Positions 1 to 9,357 of a stretch of 64,000 nucleotides of DNA are shown here, piece after piece. Every line of letters starts with the position of its first letter. Position 1 is the stretch's first letter. Under the pieces are notes generated by a model, which saw only the letters and a program-made list of their open reading frames with translations, was not told where the DNA came from and did not search any database. The translations under genes were made by a program, and so were the position numbers. Source of the DNA: Pseudooceanicola nanhaiensis DSM 18065 (GTDB lineage: Bacteria > Pseudomonadota > Alphaproteobacteria > Rhodobacterales > Rhodobacteraceae); contig NZ_JHZF01000011.1 in assembly GCF_000688295.1 (NCBI RefSeq), forward strand, positions 962,288-1,026,287, written 5' to 3'.

Positions 1-822
1 GGCGCGTTCGGCGTTGCCGCGGTCCTTCTCGATCACCTTCGCGCGGATCCGGCGCGCCTTTTCCTCGAGCGCCTTGGCCACCGCCAGCCCGACGTTCCCG
101 CCGCCCACGATCACCACCCGCTCCTGGCGCTTGGAGGACTTGCCGAAGACCTCGAGCGTGCGGGGCACGTCGCCGGTTTCGACGAAGACGTAGCAGGCAT
201 CGCCCGGAAAGAGCTGGTCGTCCGGCTCGGGCGCGAAGAGCCGGCCGTCGCGTCGGATGCCGACGACGACGGCGCGGAGCGTCGAGAAGAGATCGGTGAG
301 CTGCCGCAGCGGCGTGTTCACCACCGGGCAATCCTCGTCGATCGTCAGGCCGAGAAGCTGGGCGCGCCCGTTCAGGAAGCTCTCGGTATCGAAGGCGGCG
401 GGCGCGGAGAGGCGCTGGAGCGCCGCTTCGGCCACCTCGCGTTCCGGGCTGATCACCACGTCGATCGGCATGTGGTCGCGCCGGTAGAGGTCGGAATAGA
501 TCGCGTCGAGATAGGACTTGGCGCGCAGCCGCGCGATCTTGCGCGGGATCGAGAAGACCGAGTGGGCGACCTGGCAGGTCACCATGTTGACCTCGTCCGA
601 ATGGGTCGCCGCGATGATCATGTCGGCATCGCGCGCGCCCGCCCGCTCGAGGATGTCGGGATAGGAGGCGAAGCCCGCGATGCCCTGCACGTCGAGCGTG
701 TCGGTCGCCCGCGCCACCAGATCGGGGTTGTTGTCGACGACGGTTACGTCGTTGTTTTCACCGGAAAGATGCCGGGCGATCTGCCAACCGACCTGGCCTG
801 CGCCGCAGATGATGACTTTCAT
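1..822 (-). CDS. trkA: Trk potassium uptake regulatory NAD-binding protein TrkA (5' part; gene runs off the left edge)
   Basis: Cytoplasmic NAD(H)-binding regulatory subunit that gates the TrkH/TrkG potassium channel. The first 274 residues are visible. They begin MKVIICGAGQVGWQIARHLS, a Rossmann fold with GAGQVG at residues 7-12. A RCK/TrkA-C type stretch follows, and a second Rossmann motif, GGGNVG, sits at about 241-246. This two-fold repeat is the usual TrkA layout; full-length TrkA is about 458 residues, so the C-terminal part lies outside the window. The start is the ATG at 822. The gene is divergent from the lipoprotein gene across a 146-bp gap. In alphaproteobacteria trkA often lies near the ntrBC/ntrYX genes, but that cannot be seen here. 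Confidence 0.93.
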   Translation of the reverse strand, partial: MKVIICGAGQVGWQIARHLSGENNDVTVVDNNPDLVARATDTLDVQGIAGFASYPDILERAGARDADMIIAATHSDEVNMVTCQVAHSVFSIPRKIARLRAKSYLDAIYSDLYRRDHMPIDVVISPEREVAEAALQRLSAPAAFDTESFLNGRAQLLGLTIDEDCPVVNTPLRQLTDLFSTLRAVVVGIRRDGRLFAPEPDDQLFPGDACYVFVETGDVPRTLEVFGKSSKRQERVVIVGGGNVGLAVAKALEEKARRIRAKVIEKDRGNAERA

Positions 823-968
823 CAGCCGTCCTGTGGATGCCTCGCGAGCCGGGCCGCCGCATTGGGGACGCGGCCCATGAGACACCGTGCATGACAGATG
901 GTCCGGTGGCGGTCAATTCATTTGTCACGCGGCGCCGGCGTGCCATATCTGGGGGGATGGAGGGACCA

Positions 969-1448
969 ATGCACATGCGACTCAAGGCGGCTGCCGCCCT
1001 CGCCCTGCTCATCGCGGGCTGTTCGGAAACGATCTATTATCAGGCCGGCGCGACCACCGCCTCCGCCCGCGCCGACGAGGTCGCCTGCGGCCGCATCGCC
1101 CTCGCCCAGGCCCCGGTGGCGCGCGAGCGCGAGATCATCCCGGGCGAATACGTCCCCGGACCCGTGATCTGCGACGCGAACAACAATTGCCGCAGGACCC
1201 CGGGCCGGCGTCTGCCGCCGCGGGTGATCGTGCGCGACGTGAACGAGGAGCTGCGGCGGCTGATCGGGCGCCAGTGCATGGCCGAACGCGGCTATGAGCG
1301 GGTGAGCCTGCCCTATTGCTCGGAGGCGGTCGCGGCGCAGGTGACGCCCGCGGTGACCCGCAGGATGCCCGCGCTCACGACCGGGCGGGCCTGCATCATC
1401 AAGCGCGGCGTGGACAGCTACCAGATCGTGCAGCTGAGCGGGGGCTGA
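969..1448 (+). CDS. Small putative lipoprotein
   Basis: Predicted secreted lipoprotein of 159 residues with no function I recognise. The ATG at 969 follows a GGAGGG ribosome binding site. A short charged N-terminus (MHMRLK) precedes a hydrophobic stretch that ends in the lipobox LIAGC, with the lipidated cysteine at residue 18. An upstream in-frame start would put this signal peptide in the middle of the protein, so 969 is preferred. The mature part has several cysteines and a motif VICDANNNC near the middle. It is followed closely by a two-hairpin repeat that could end transcription. Small lipoproteins of this type are common and poorly characterised in Rhodobacteraceae. Confidence 0.72.
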   Translation: MHMRLKAAAALALLIAGCSETIYYQAGATTASARADEVACGRIALAQAPVAREREIIPGEYVPGPVICDANNNCRRTPGRRLPPRVIVRDVNEELRRLIGRQCMAERGYERVSLPYCSEAVAAQVTPAVTRRMPALTTGRACIIKRGVDSYQIVQLSGG

Positions 1449-1494
1449 TCCAGCGGCGCGCCGCTCCGCGGCGCAAGCGATTTTCGGTGTCGGA

Positions 1495-1556
1495 GGGGGG
1501 CTTTGCCCCCCCCTTCCGCGGCCCTGGGCCGCGGAATTCACCCCCCAGGATATTTT
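1495..1556 (+). repeat. Two-hairpin intergenic repeat, copy 1
   Basis: Hairpin one is GGGGGGC-TTT-GCCCCCC (1495-1511). Hairpin two has 9-bp arms TCCGCGGCC and GGCCGCGGA around CTG (1515-1535). The conserved tail ATTCACCCCCCAGGATA follows, then TTTT. A second copy in the opposite orientation lies at 6153-6210. It lies 46 bp after the lipoprotein gene and may act as a bidirectional terminator or as a REP-like element. Confidence 0.8.
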
Positions 1557-1589
1557 CGGCAAGAGGAAGACCGCAAGCGGGTCAGGCCC

Positions 1590-2018
1590 GGAGATGGGTC
1601 GAAGGGCGGCGCGTGGGGGATGCGGGCCGCCTGCGTGCGGCCGGGGATCATGACCTCCACCCTGTCACCGCGGGCGGCGGTCTTCACGAAGGCCAGGGCG
1701 AGGGGTGTTTCGACCTGTCAGACATGGGTGCCGGAGGTGACGCGGCCGCTGCCCTTTCCGTCCCGGAAGATCGGCGCGCCTCGGGTGGCGTCGGCCGTGT
1801 CGGGCGCGACCGGGAGGAGGACGCGGCGTTCCCGGGGGGGCGTTCCGCATGACAGGGGCGGCGTCGCGGTCGAGGAAGAGCTTGTCGAGCCTCACGAGAC
1901 GGGCGAGCCCGCCCTCCTGTGGGCGGTATTCCGGCGCATAGTCGCGGGACCGGGAGCCGGCGCGCGTCTCGGGGCGGAGCGACATGAGGGTGTGGCTGCC
2001 GCCTTCGGGTTCGTACAT
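1590..2018 (-). pseudogene. Decayed C-terminal fragment of a GcvT-domain (dimethylglycine/sarcosine dehydrogenase-like) enzyme
   Basis: The minus strand encodes recognisable pieces of the C-terminal aminomethyltransferase (GcvT) region, split over two frames. The first piece (about 1985-1840) reads MSLRPE, then RDYAPEYRPQEGGLARLVRLD, then KLFLDRDAA. It aligns with MSLRLDRLFGSWLREYSPDY... of the intact enzyme at 3716-6124. A frameshift falls at a run of seven G at 1834-1840. The other frame continues GAPIFRDGK...GRVTSGTHV, meets an in-frame TGA, then LALAFVKTAARGDRVEVMIPGR. The FAD domain is missing and the upstream part is unrecognisable. The frameshift alone could be a sequencing slip, but the extra stop and missing N-terminus indicate real decay. 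Confidence 0.78.
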
Positions 2019-2336
2019 GGCGGTCGGCCTCGTCCCGGGTGATTTCGTCGAAGTTCATGCCGTGGAGCTTCGCCTTCGCGGCCTGGAGCCTGAGATGGGG
2101 CGCGCGGGTCCCGGTTTGCGCGAGGGAGAGCGCGCCCGGCTGGAACACCCCGCGGCCCTGCCCCGTCCCGGCCTCGCGCGCGCGGCAGAGCTGCATTGTC
2201 CGATGCGGGATCCGGCCCGATGACCTCGCCGCCGATCGTGACCGCCTGGCGCTCGGAGGTCAGGGCCACCCTCGCGCGGAACGGCCCCGGACGGATGGCC
2301 CGGGGCCGACACGCAGCGGTCAATGAGCGCCCGGTC
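2019..2336. other. Gap without a supportable gene
   Basis: Between the oxidoreductase remnant and the DUF2254 gene, several short overlapping open frames exist on both strands. None has a plausible start signal or recognisable motif. One minus-strand frame contains LHGMNFDEITRDEADRHV and could be further debris of a decayed gene, but I cannot assign it. Confidence 0.5.
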
Positions 2337-3554
2337 TCAGTCGTGCAGCACACGCTTGATGTCGTTCACGTCCATGCCCTCCTGGGCGATCGCCTCGGCC
2401 TCGGCGCGGATGCGGAGCGCCGCGGCGGAGAGCGCCGGATCCGGATGCCCGGCGATCGCGGCCAGGGAGCGGCGCAGCGCCCGGTGCACCTCGTAGAACC
2501 CCGCGCTGTCGCGGGCCAACGGCACGAAGGTGCGCTCGAGGCATTCGCCCACGTCGAACGGTTCGACGAAGATCCGGTCGTAGCGCAGCTCCTCCCCGCC
2601 ATGGACCTCTCCGAAGGACAGGATGATCCGCGACATCCGGCCGATCACGTCGATGCAGGTGCCGGGGTCGTTGATCCCGGGAGACATCGCGCGGCTGCCG
2701 ATCTCGGAGAGACAGAGCAGCCCGAATTCCGGATCCTGCGCGTAATTCCTGAGCGACCCGATGGAGATGTTGTTGCGGATCCTGCCCGCCAGGTCCTCGT
2801 CGTCGCTGTCGGTCACGGCAAGAACCTCGCCCCGGTGGATGAAGTCGCCGACATGCTGCGTGATCCAGATGCGGGCATCGGCCTCTTCCGCCGCCTTCTG
2901 CAGCCGGTCCTGGTAGATCTGCTGAAGATAGCCGCTGTCATCGGCCACGACCCGGGTCCCGCCGCGCGGCACATCCGCCAGCGGCTCCGCCCCGAGAGTG
3001 GGCCAGCCGGCGCGCAGCCGCCAGGCCTCGGTCGTGCGCTGCTCGATCCGCCCGCCGGTCTCGATCAGCGAGCCGAACATCTCCAGGTGGCTGATCCAGC
3101 GGATGATCGCGGCGACGACCAGCAGCGCGACGAGGATCGTCATGCCGAAGAGGACCAGCAGCTCCTCGCCGGCGAAGACCTCGGTCTCGCGCAGGATGAT
3201 GGCGACGAGGGCATAGACATAGGCCCCCATGAAGGTCGCGAGAACGTTGTGCGTCGTGGTGTCCTGCAGCAGGATCTGATGCGCGCGCGGCGTCCAGAGG
3301 CTCGAGACCGAGCGGTGCGTCGCGGCCATGACGGTCAGCGAGAAGGTCGTCACCGTCAGCATCGAGGTCGCGAGGATCTGCAGGATGCTGTCCACCGCCT
3401 CGGCGCCGACCTTGTAGCTGATCCCGTCCGGGATGAACGCGCTGAAGACCTTGGCGAGCGCGATCGCCAGCACCGCCAGCATGGCGATGAGAAGCACCCG
3501 CACCACGAGGATGCGGGAGAAATCGTGAAGCTTGCGGAGCAGCGTCGGGATCAT
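2337..3554 (-). CDS. DUF2254 family membrane protein
   Basis: Inner-membrane protein of 405 residues that matches the DUF2254 family, whose function is unknown. Four hydrophobic segments lie in the N-terminal half at roughly residues 16-40, 60-82, 105-125 and 130-155. A long soluble C-terminal half follows and holds conserved-looking stretches such as SRAMSPGINDPGTCIDVI and FVPLARDS. The start is the ATG at 3554. It is divergent from the FAD/GcvT dehydrogenase gene at 3716, with about 160 bp between them, and there is no obvious functional link. Length fits the family. Confidence 0.85.
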   Translation of the reverse strand: MIPTLLRKLHDFSRILVVRVLLIAMLAVLAIALAKVFSAFIPDGISYKVGAEAVDSILQILATSMLTVTTFSLTVMAATHRSVSSLWTPRAHQILLQDTTTHNVLATFMGAYVYALVAIILRETEVFAGEELLVLFGMTILVALLVVAAIIRWISHLEMFGSLIETGGRIEQRTTEAWRLRAGWPTLGAEPLADVPRGGTRVVADDSGYLQQIYQDRLQKAAEEADARIWITQHVGDFIHRGEVLAVTDSDDEDLAGRIRNNISIGSLRNYAQDPEFGLLCLSEIGSRAMSPGINDPGTCIDVIGRMSRIILSFGEVHGGEELRYDRIFVEPFDVGECLERTFVPLARDSAGFYEVHRALRRSLAAIAGHPDPALSAAALRIRAEAEAIAQEGMDVNDIKRVLHD

Positions 3555-3715
3555 GAGCGGTCCATTCCTTGCGGGTCATCAACCACATAGCAGATTGCCT
3601 CTCCCGGTCCACTGCGGCGCGGCGCGTTCCATCGGCGACATCTCCTGTCGCATTCCGGCTGGCATCCGCGCCCCGCAGACGACAGGCTGACGGCGATGAC
3701 ATGAGGGAGCGCGCC

Positions 3716-6124
3716 ATGAAAACCACCACCCGCGTCGCGGTCATCGGCGGCGGCGTCGTCGGCTGTTCGGTTCTCTACCACCTGACCAGGCTCGGCTGGT
3801 CGGACGTGATGCTGCTGGAGCGCTCCGAGCTGACGAGCGGCTCCACCTGGCACGCGGCGGGCGGGTTTCACACGCTCAACGGCGACACCAACATGGCGGC
3901 GCTGCAGGGCTACACGATCCGGCTCTACAAGGAGCTGGAGGAGATCACCGGCATGTCCTGCGGGCTGCACCACGTGGGCGGCGTGACGCTCGCGGACACG
4001 CAGGACCGCTTCGACATGATGCTGGCGGAGCGGGCGAAGCACCGGCACATGGGGCTCGACACCCGGATCGTCACCCCCGAGGAGATCCGCGAGATCGCGC
4101 CCGTGACCAACATCGCGGGCCTCATCGGCGGGCTCTACGACCCTCTCGACGGCCATCTCGACCCGTCGGGGACCACCCATGCCTACGCGAAGGCCGCCCG
4201 GATGCAGGGCGCCACGATCGAGACGCAGTGCATGGTGCGGGAGACGAACCCGCGCCCCGACGGCACCTGGGACGTCGTCACCGACAAGGGCACGATCCAT
4301 GCCGAGCACGTGGTGAACGCGGCCGGTCTCTGGGCCCGGGAGGTGGCGGCGATGGCGGGCGTCTACCTGCCGCTCCACCCGATGGAGCACCATTACATCG
4401 TCACCGACGACATCCCGGCGATCCACGAGCGCGCGACCGAGCATCCCCACGTGATGGACCCCGCCGGCGAAAGCTACCTGAGGCAGGAGGGCCGCGGCCT
4501 CTGCATCGGCTTCTACGAGCAGCGGGCGAAGCCCTGGGCCGTCGACGGCACGCCCTGGGATTTCGGGCACGAGCTGCTGCCCGACGACCTCGACAAGATC
4601 TCCGACTCGATCGAATTCGCCTACCGCCGCTTCCCCGTGCTCGCCGAGGCGGGCGTGAAGACCGTCATCCACGGCCCCTTCACCTTCGCCCCCGACGGCA
4701 ATCCGCTGGTCGGCCCGGTCCCGGGGCTCCGGAACTACTGGTCCGCCTGCGCCGTCATGGCAGGCTTCTCCCAGGGCGGCGGCGTCGGCTTGATGCTGGC
4801 GCAGTGGATGACGCAGGGCGAATGCGAGCGCGACACGGCGAGTTTCGACGTCGCCCGCTTCGGCACCTGGACCACGCCGGGCTACACGAGGCCCAAGGTC
4901 ATCGAAAATTACCAGACCCGCTTCTCGGTCGCCTATCCGAACGAGGAGAAGCCCGCCGCGCGGCCCTTCCGCACCACGCCGATGTACGACATCCTCGATG
5001 CCCTGGGCGCGGTCTGGGGCCAGCAATACGGGCTCGAGGTGCCGAATTACTTCGCGACCGGCGACGAGCCGCGCTACGAGACGCCCTCGTTCCGGCGCTC
5101 GAACGCGCATCAAGCCACCGCGCGCGAGGTTCGCGCCGTCCGCGAGGCCGTCGGCATCAACGAGATCCAGAACTTCGGGAAATACCTCGTGACCGGCCCC
5201 CGGGCGCGGGACTGGCTCGACCGCATCATGGCGGGACGAATCCCGAAACCGGGCCGCATCTCCCTCACCCCGATGCTGTCGGAGGCGGGCCGCATCATCG
5301 GCGATTTCACCGTGACCTGCCTCGGCGACGAGCTCTTCCGCCTCACCGCCAGCTACGCCGCCCAAGCCTACCACATGCGCTGGTTCGAAGAGCACCTCGA
5401 GGACGGCGTCACGCTCACCAACATCTCGGATCTCTCGACCGGCTTCCAGATCGCGGGCCCCAGGGCGCGCGAGGTCCTCGCCGCCTGCACCCGCGACGAG
5501 GTCGCCGCGATGCGCTTCCTCGACGCCCGCCGCATGACCATCGGCATGGCGGAGTGCATCGTCCAGCGCGTCAGCTACACCGGCGATCTCGGCTACGAGA
5601 TCTACTGCGACGCGATGAGCCAGCGCAGCCTCTGGAACACGCTCTGGCAGGCCGGGCAGCCGCACGGCATGAAACCCTTCGGCATGCGCGCGATGATGTC
5701 GCTCCGGCTCGACCGGCTCTTCGGCTCCTGGCTCCGGGAATATTCCCCCGATTACACCCCGGCCGAGACCGGGCTCGACCGCTTCATCCACTGGCACAAG
5801 CCCGCCCCCTTCATCGGCCGCGCCGCCGCCGAGGCCGCACGCGACCAGGGCCCCGCCCGCCGCCTTGCCGCCTTCGAGGTCGCGGCGACCGACACCGACG
5901 TGCACGGCTACGAACCGATCTGGCGCGATGGCGCGGTCGTCGGCTTCTGCACTTCCGGCGGCTATTCCCACCACCTCGGCACATCCATCGCCTTCGGCTT
6001 CGTCCCGACGGCGGCCGACATCCCTGGCCTCGAGGTCGAGATCGAGATCCTCGGCGAGCGCCGCCCCGCCCGCCGCATCGACACCCCGCCCTGGGACCCG
6101 GACGGCATCCGCCTCCGCGGCTGA
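3716..6124 (+). CDS. FAD-dependent dimethylglycine/sarcosine dehydrogenase-like protein with GcvT domain
   Basis: An 802-residue flavoenzyme of the dimethylglycine/sarcosine dehydrogenase family, expected to demethylate an N-methylated glycine-type compound and pass the one-carbon unit to tetrahydrofolate. The dinucleotide-binding motif GGGVVG is at residues 11-16. The motif GSTWHAAG has a histidine at residue 46 that in this family carries covalent FAD. The second half (from about residue 430) is a GcvT-type aminomethyltransferase domain, with MSLRLDRLFGSWLREYSPDY near the C-terminus. The ATG at 3716 is preferred because GGGAG lies 7 bases upstream; an in-frame ATG at 3701 is possible. The gene stands alone, so the exact substrate (dimethylglycine, sarcosine or another methylamine) is not settled. 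A decayed relative lies at 1590-2018. Confidence 0.86.
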   Translation: MKTTTRVAVIGGGVVGCSVLYHLTRLGWSDVMLLERSELTSGSTWHAAGGFHTLNGDTNMAALQGYTIRLYKELEEITGMSCGLHHVGGVTLADTQDRFDMMLAERAKHRHMGLDTRIVTPEEIREIAPVTNIAGLIGGLYDPLDGHLDPSGTTHAYAKAARMQGATIETQCMVRETNPRPDGTWDVVTDKGTIHAEHVVNAAGLWAREVAAMAGVYLPLHPMEHHYIVTDDIPAIHERATEHPHVMDPAGESYLRQEGRGLCIGFYEQRAKPWAVDGTPWDFGHELLPDDLDKISDSIEFAYRRFPVLAEAGVKTVIHGPFTFAPDGNPLVGPVPGLRNYWSACAVMAGFSQGGGVGLMLAQWMTQGECERDTASFDVARFGTWTTPGYTRPKVIENYQTRFSVAYPNEEKPAARPFRTTPMYDILDALGAVWGQQYGLEVPNYFATGDEPRYETPSFRRSNAHQATAREVRAVREAVGINEIQNFGKYLVTGPRARDWLDRIMAGRIPKPGRISLTPMLSEAGRIIGDFTVTCLGDELFRLTASYAAQAYHMRWFEEHLEDGVTLTNISDLSTGFQIAGPRAREVLAACTRDEVAAMRFLDARRMTIGMAECIVQRVSYTGDLGYEIYCDAMSQRSLWNTLWQAGQPHGMKPFGMRAMMSLRLDRLFGSWLREYSPDYTPAETGLDRFIHWHKPAPFIGRAAAEAARDQGPARRLAAFEVAATDTDVHGYEPIWRDGAVVGFCTSGGYSHHLGTSIAFGFVPTAADIPGLEVEIEILGERRPARRIDTPPWDPDGIRLRG

Positions 6125-6152
6125 CGCAGGGCCCGCTTTCCTCTGGTCACGT

Positions 6153-6210
6153 ATCCTGGGGGGTGAATTTCGCGTCCGCCCGGACGCGAAAGAGGGGGGC
6201 AAAGCCCCCC
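6153..6210 (-). repeat. Two-hairpin intergenic repeat, copy 2
   Basis: Reverse-orientation copy of the element at 1495-1556. On the minus strand it reads GGGGGGC-TTT-GCCCCCC (6210-6194), a second hairpin with 9-bp arms TTCGCGTCC and GGACGCGAA (6169-6190), then ATTCACCCCCCAGGATA. The first hairpin and the tail match copy 1, but the second hairpin differs in sequence while keeping full pairing. It sits between the convergent dehydrogenase and DUF1330 genes. Confidence 0.8.
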
Positions 6211-6261
6211 TCGAACCGGATCAGATCGCGTGCGCGGGCCAGGGGCCCGCGCTCCGCCGGA

Positions 6262-6549
6262 TCACTCGGTCGTCTCGACGATCACCAGCTCCCGCTCGGA
6301 GGCACCCTTCGCATGGCTGAGCGCCTCCTGGTACTCGGGCGAATGGTAGCAGGCCTCGGCCGCCTCGACGCTCGGGAACTTCGCGACGACATTCCGCGGC
6401 CGGTCCTTCCCCTCGAGCTGCACGTAACGCGCTGCGCGGGCGATGAAATACCCGCCGTGCTTGTCGATCGCGGGACCGGCGAGCCTGGCGTAACGGCCAT
6501 AGGCCTCCTCGTCGGTCACGCTGACATGGGCAATCCAGAGTGCGGGCAT
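6262..6549 (-). CDS. DUF1330 domain protein
   Basis: Small cytoplasmic protein of 95 residues of the DUF1330 family, a ferredoxin-like alpha/beta barrel fold with no established reaction. Typical signs are the N-terminal ALWIAHVSVTDEEAYGRYARLAGPAI, the central HGGYFIARAARYVQLEG, and FPSVEAAEACYHSPEYQEAL. The ATG at 6549 lies 1 base beyond the alaS stop codon, so it is very likely co-transcribed with and downstream of alaS. No signal peptide or membrane segment is present. The pairing with alaS gives no clear functional hint. Confidence 0.87.
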   Translation of the reverse strand: MPALWIAHVSVTDEEAYGRYARLAGPAIDKHGGYFIARAARYVQLEGKDRPRNVVAKFPSVEAAEACYHSPEYQEALSHAKGASERELVIVETTE

Positions 6550-6550
6550 C

Positions 6551-9211
6551 TCAACCTCCGATCACGGCCTTGGCCGCGTTGATGGCCGCATCGGCATTGG
6601 CGGCGTCGCGCCCCCCGCCCTGCGCCATGTCCGGGCGGCCGCCGCCGCCCTTGCCGCCGAGCTCGGGCACCGCCGCGCGGACCAGATCCACCGCCGAGAG
6701 CGTCGCCGTCAGGTCGGGCGTCACGCCCGCGGCCACCGCCGCCTTGCCGTCCGTATCCGCGATCAGCAGCACCGCGCCCGAGCCGATCCGCGCCTTCATC
6801 TCGTCGATGAGCGCGGGCAGGTCCTTGCCCGAGACCCCGGAGAGAACCTGCGCGAGGAACTTCACGCCGTTCACCTCCTCGGCCTCGGGCGCCTTGGCAC
6901 CCTGCCCGCTGCCGCCCGCCATCGCCAGTTCGCGGCGAAGTTGCGCGACCTCGTTCGCGAGCGCCCGGCGTTCGTCGACCAGCGCCTTCACCCGGTCCAC
7001 GACACCCGCGCCGCCGACCTTCAAAAGCCCCTCGATCTCCGCCAGCGCCACGTCGCGCCCCCTGAGTTCCGAGAGCGCCGCCTGGCCCGTCAGCGCCTCG
7101 ATCCGGCGGACGCCGGCCGACGACGCCGTCTCTGAGGTCAGGGCGAAGGCCCCGATATCCCCGGTCCGGGCGACGTGCGTGCCGCCGCAAAGCTCGATCG
7201 AATAGGTGTCGCCGCCCTGCCCCTTGCCGGTCTGGGCCTTGCCCATCGACACGACACGGACCTCGTCGCCGTATTTCTCGCCGAAGAGCGCCTGCGCGCC
7301 CAACCCTCGGGCGTCGTCGGGGGTCATGATCCGGGTCTCGACGGCGGTGTTCTGGCGGATGAAGCGGTTCACGTCCTCTTCGATCCGCGCGATTTCCTCC
7401 CGGCTCAGCGCCTTGCCGTGGCTGAAATCGAACCGCAGCCGGTCCGGCGCGTTCAGCGAGCCGCGCTGCGCCACGTGATCGCCGAGCGCCTCGCGCAGCG
7501 CCTCGTGCAGCAGGTGCGTGGCCGAGTGGTTGGCCCGGATCAGCGAGCGGCGGTCGTGATCGACCGTCAGCCGTGCGGCCTGCCCGCGGGAGAGCGTGCC
7601 CTCCTCGACCTCGGCGAAGTGGATGAACACGCCTGCGGCCTTCTTCGTGTCGGTGACGCGCGCGCGCCCCGTCTCGGTCTCGATCACGCCGGTATCGCCG
7701 ACCTGGCCGCCGGCCTCGCCGTAGAACGGCGTCTGGTTCACCACGATCTGGAACGCCTCGCCCGGGCCCTGGCTGTCGGCCTCGGACCCGTCCTTCACCA
7801 GCGCGAGGATCTGCCCCTCGGCGGCTTCGGTGTCGTAGCCCAGGAACTCCGTCGCGCCGTGCTTCTCGGCCAGGTCGTACCAGATGGTGCTGTCGGCGGC
7901 CTCGCCCGACCCTGCCCAGGCAGCGCGCGCCTTGGCCTTCTGCTCGGCCATGGCGGCGTCGAAGCCCTCGGTGTCGACCGCCCGGCCCTGTTCGCGCAGC
8001 GCATCCTGCGTCAGGTCCAGCGGGAAGCCGTAGGTGTCATAGAGCTTGAAGGCCGCAGCCCCCGGCAGGTCGCCCCCCTCGGGGAGCTTGCCCAGTTCCT
8101 CGTCGAGCAGCTTCAGCCCGCGGTCGAGGGTCTGGCGGAAGCGGGTCTCCTCCAGCTTCAGCGTCTCCTCGATCATCGGCTGCGCCTGGCGCAGCTCCGG
8201 GTAGGCCTCGCCCATCTGGCGGACCAGCTCCGGCACCAGCCGGTGCATCAGCGGATCCTGCGCGCCCAGAAGATGCGCGTGGCGCATCGCGCGGCGCATG
8301 ATCCGGCGCAGCACGTAGCCGCGCCCGTCGTTCGAGGGCATCACCCCGTCGGCGATCAGGAACGACGTCGAGCGCAGGTGATCCGCGATCACCCGGTGGT
8401 GGGTCTTGCCCGGCCCGTCCGGATCGGACGAGGTCGCATGGGCCGAGGCCTCGATCAGCGCCCGCATCAGGTCGGTCGCGTAATTGTCGTTGGTGCCCTG
8501 CAGCAGCGCCGCGACCCGTTCGATCCCCATGCCGGTGTCGATCGACTGCATGTCGAGCGCCCGCATCGAGCCGTCCTCGAACTGCTCGTTCTGCATGAAG
8601 ACGACGTTCCAGATCTCGATGAACCGGTCCCCGTCCTCCTCGGGGCTTCCCGGAGGGCCGCCCCAGAACTTCTCGCCATGGTCGAAGAAGATCTCGGTGC
8701 AGGGGCCGCAGGGGCCGGTCGGACCCATCTGCCAGAAGTTGTCCGAGGTCGCGATGCGGATGATCCGGTCCTCGGGCACGCCGATCTTGCGCCAGATCTC
8801 GAAGGCCTCGTCATCCGTGTGATAGACCGTGGTGTAGAGCCGGTCCTTCGGGATGCCGAACTCCTTCGTCACCAGCTCCCATGCAAAGGGGATCGCTTCG
8901 GATTTGAAGTAATCGCCGAAGCTGAAATTCCCCAGCATTTCGAAGAAGGTATGGTGCCGCGCGGTGTAGCCGACATTGTCGAGGTCATTGTGCTTGCCGC
9001 CCGCCCGCACGCATTTCTGCGCCGAGGTCGCCCGGACGTAATCGCGCTTCTCCACCCCGGTGAAGCAGTTCTTGAACTGCACCATGCCGGAATTGGTGAA
9101 CATCAGCGTCGGGTCGTTCCGGGGGACCAGCGGGCTGGATGGCACGACCGTGTGGCCCTGCTTTTCGAAGTAGCTCAGGAAGGTCGAACGGATGTCGTTC
9201 AGCGTCTGCAT
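6551..9211 (-). CDS. alaS: Alanine-tRNA ligase
   Basis: Charges tRNA-Ala with alanine and hydrolyses Ser- and Gly-tRNA-Ala in its editing domain. The 886 residues fit the bacterial family (about 875). The class II catalytic domain occupies the N-terminus, with [20 protein letters not shown] early on. The editing domain zinc ligands are His562 and His566 in HSATH and Cys675 and His679 in CGGTH. A C-terminal oligomerisation (C-Ala) domain ends in a glycine-rich [16 protein letters not shown]. The ATG at 9211 ([11 protein letters not shown]) is chosen over an in-frame ATG five codons upstream, since the family starts near this point and AGGGG precedes it. It follows recA, a common order in Rhodobacterales. 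An alanyl-tRNA trans-editing protein lies at 56746-57465. Confidence 0.97.
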   Translation of the reverse strand: MQTLNDIRSTFLSYFEKQGHTVVPSSPLVPRNDPTLMFTNSGMVQFKNCFTGVEKRDYVRATSAQKCVRAGGKHNDLDNVGYTARHHTFFEMLGNFSFGDYFKSEAIPFAWELVTKEFGIPKDRLYTTVYHTDDEAFEIWRKIGVPEDRIIRIATSDNFWQMGPTGPCGPCTEIFFDHGEKFWGGPPGSPEEDGDRFIEIWNVVFMQNEQFEDGSMRALDMQSIDTGMGIERVAALLQGTNDNYATDLMRALIEASAHATSSDPDGPGKTHHRVIADHLRSTSFLIADGVMPSNDGRGYVLRRIMRRAMRHAHLLGAQDPLMHRLVPELVRQMGEAYPELRQAQPMIEETLKLEETRFRQTLDRGLKLLDEELGKLPEGGDLPGAAAFKLYDTYGFPLDLTQDALREQGRAVDTEGFDAAMAEQKAKARAAWAGSGEAADSTIWYDLAEKHGATEFLGYDTEAAEGQILALVKDGSEADSQGPGEAFQIVVNQTPFYGEAGGQVGDTGVIETETGRARVTDTKKAAGVFIHFAEVEEGTLSRGQAARLTVDHDRRSLIRANHSATHLLHEALREALGDHVAQRGSLNAPDRLRFDFSHGKALSREEIARIEEDVNRFIRQNTAVETRIMTPDDARGLGAQALFGEKYGDEVRVVSMGKAQTGKGQGGDTYSIELCGGTHVARTGDIGAFALTSETASSAGVRRIEALTGQAALSELRGRDVALAEIEGLLKVGGAGVVDRVKALVDERRALANEVAQLRRELAMAGGSGQGAKAPEAEEVNGVKFLAQVLSGVSGKDLPALIDEMKARIGSGAVLLIADTDGKAAVAAGVTPDLTATLSAVDLVRAAVPELGGKGGGGRPDMAQGGGRDAANADAAINAAKAVIGG

Positions 9212-9302
9212 ATCGGGCCCCTGCACTCGCGGCGTAGCTTTGGCCCGATGTAGCGACGCGGGGGCGCGGTGTCCACAGCCAGTGGCGGCCCGCCGAAATG
9301 CG

Positions 9303-9325
9303 AAAAAGGCGGCCCCGGGGCCGCC
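9303..9325 (-). terminator. Rho-independent terminator of recA
   Basis: The perfect palindrome GGCGGCCCCGGGGCCGCC (9308-9325) is followed on the minus strand by TTTTT (9307-9303). It lies 33 bases beyond the recA stop codon and before alaS, so it should separate the recA and alaS transcripts. Confidence 0.88.
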
Positions 9326-9357
9326 CTTTCCTGTCCGTCACGGCCCGGGCGGAGGCG

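Noticed and set aside
1834-1840. The G7 run as a programmed frameshift site of a functional gene
   Set aside because: The second frame has a further TGA in the conserved region and the FAD domain is missing, so decay explains the data better.
3551-6202. An 883-residue minus-strand open frame opposite the FAD/GcvT dehydrogenase
   Set aside because: It is antisense to a gene with clear FAD and GcvT motifs and has low-complexity composition.
9211-9226. The upstream ATG of alaS (adds MQGPD)
   Set aside because: The next ATG gives the usual AlaRS N-terminus and AGGGG lies a short distance before it, so the longer form is less likely.
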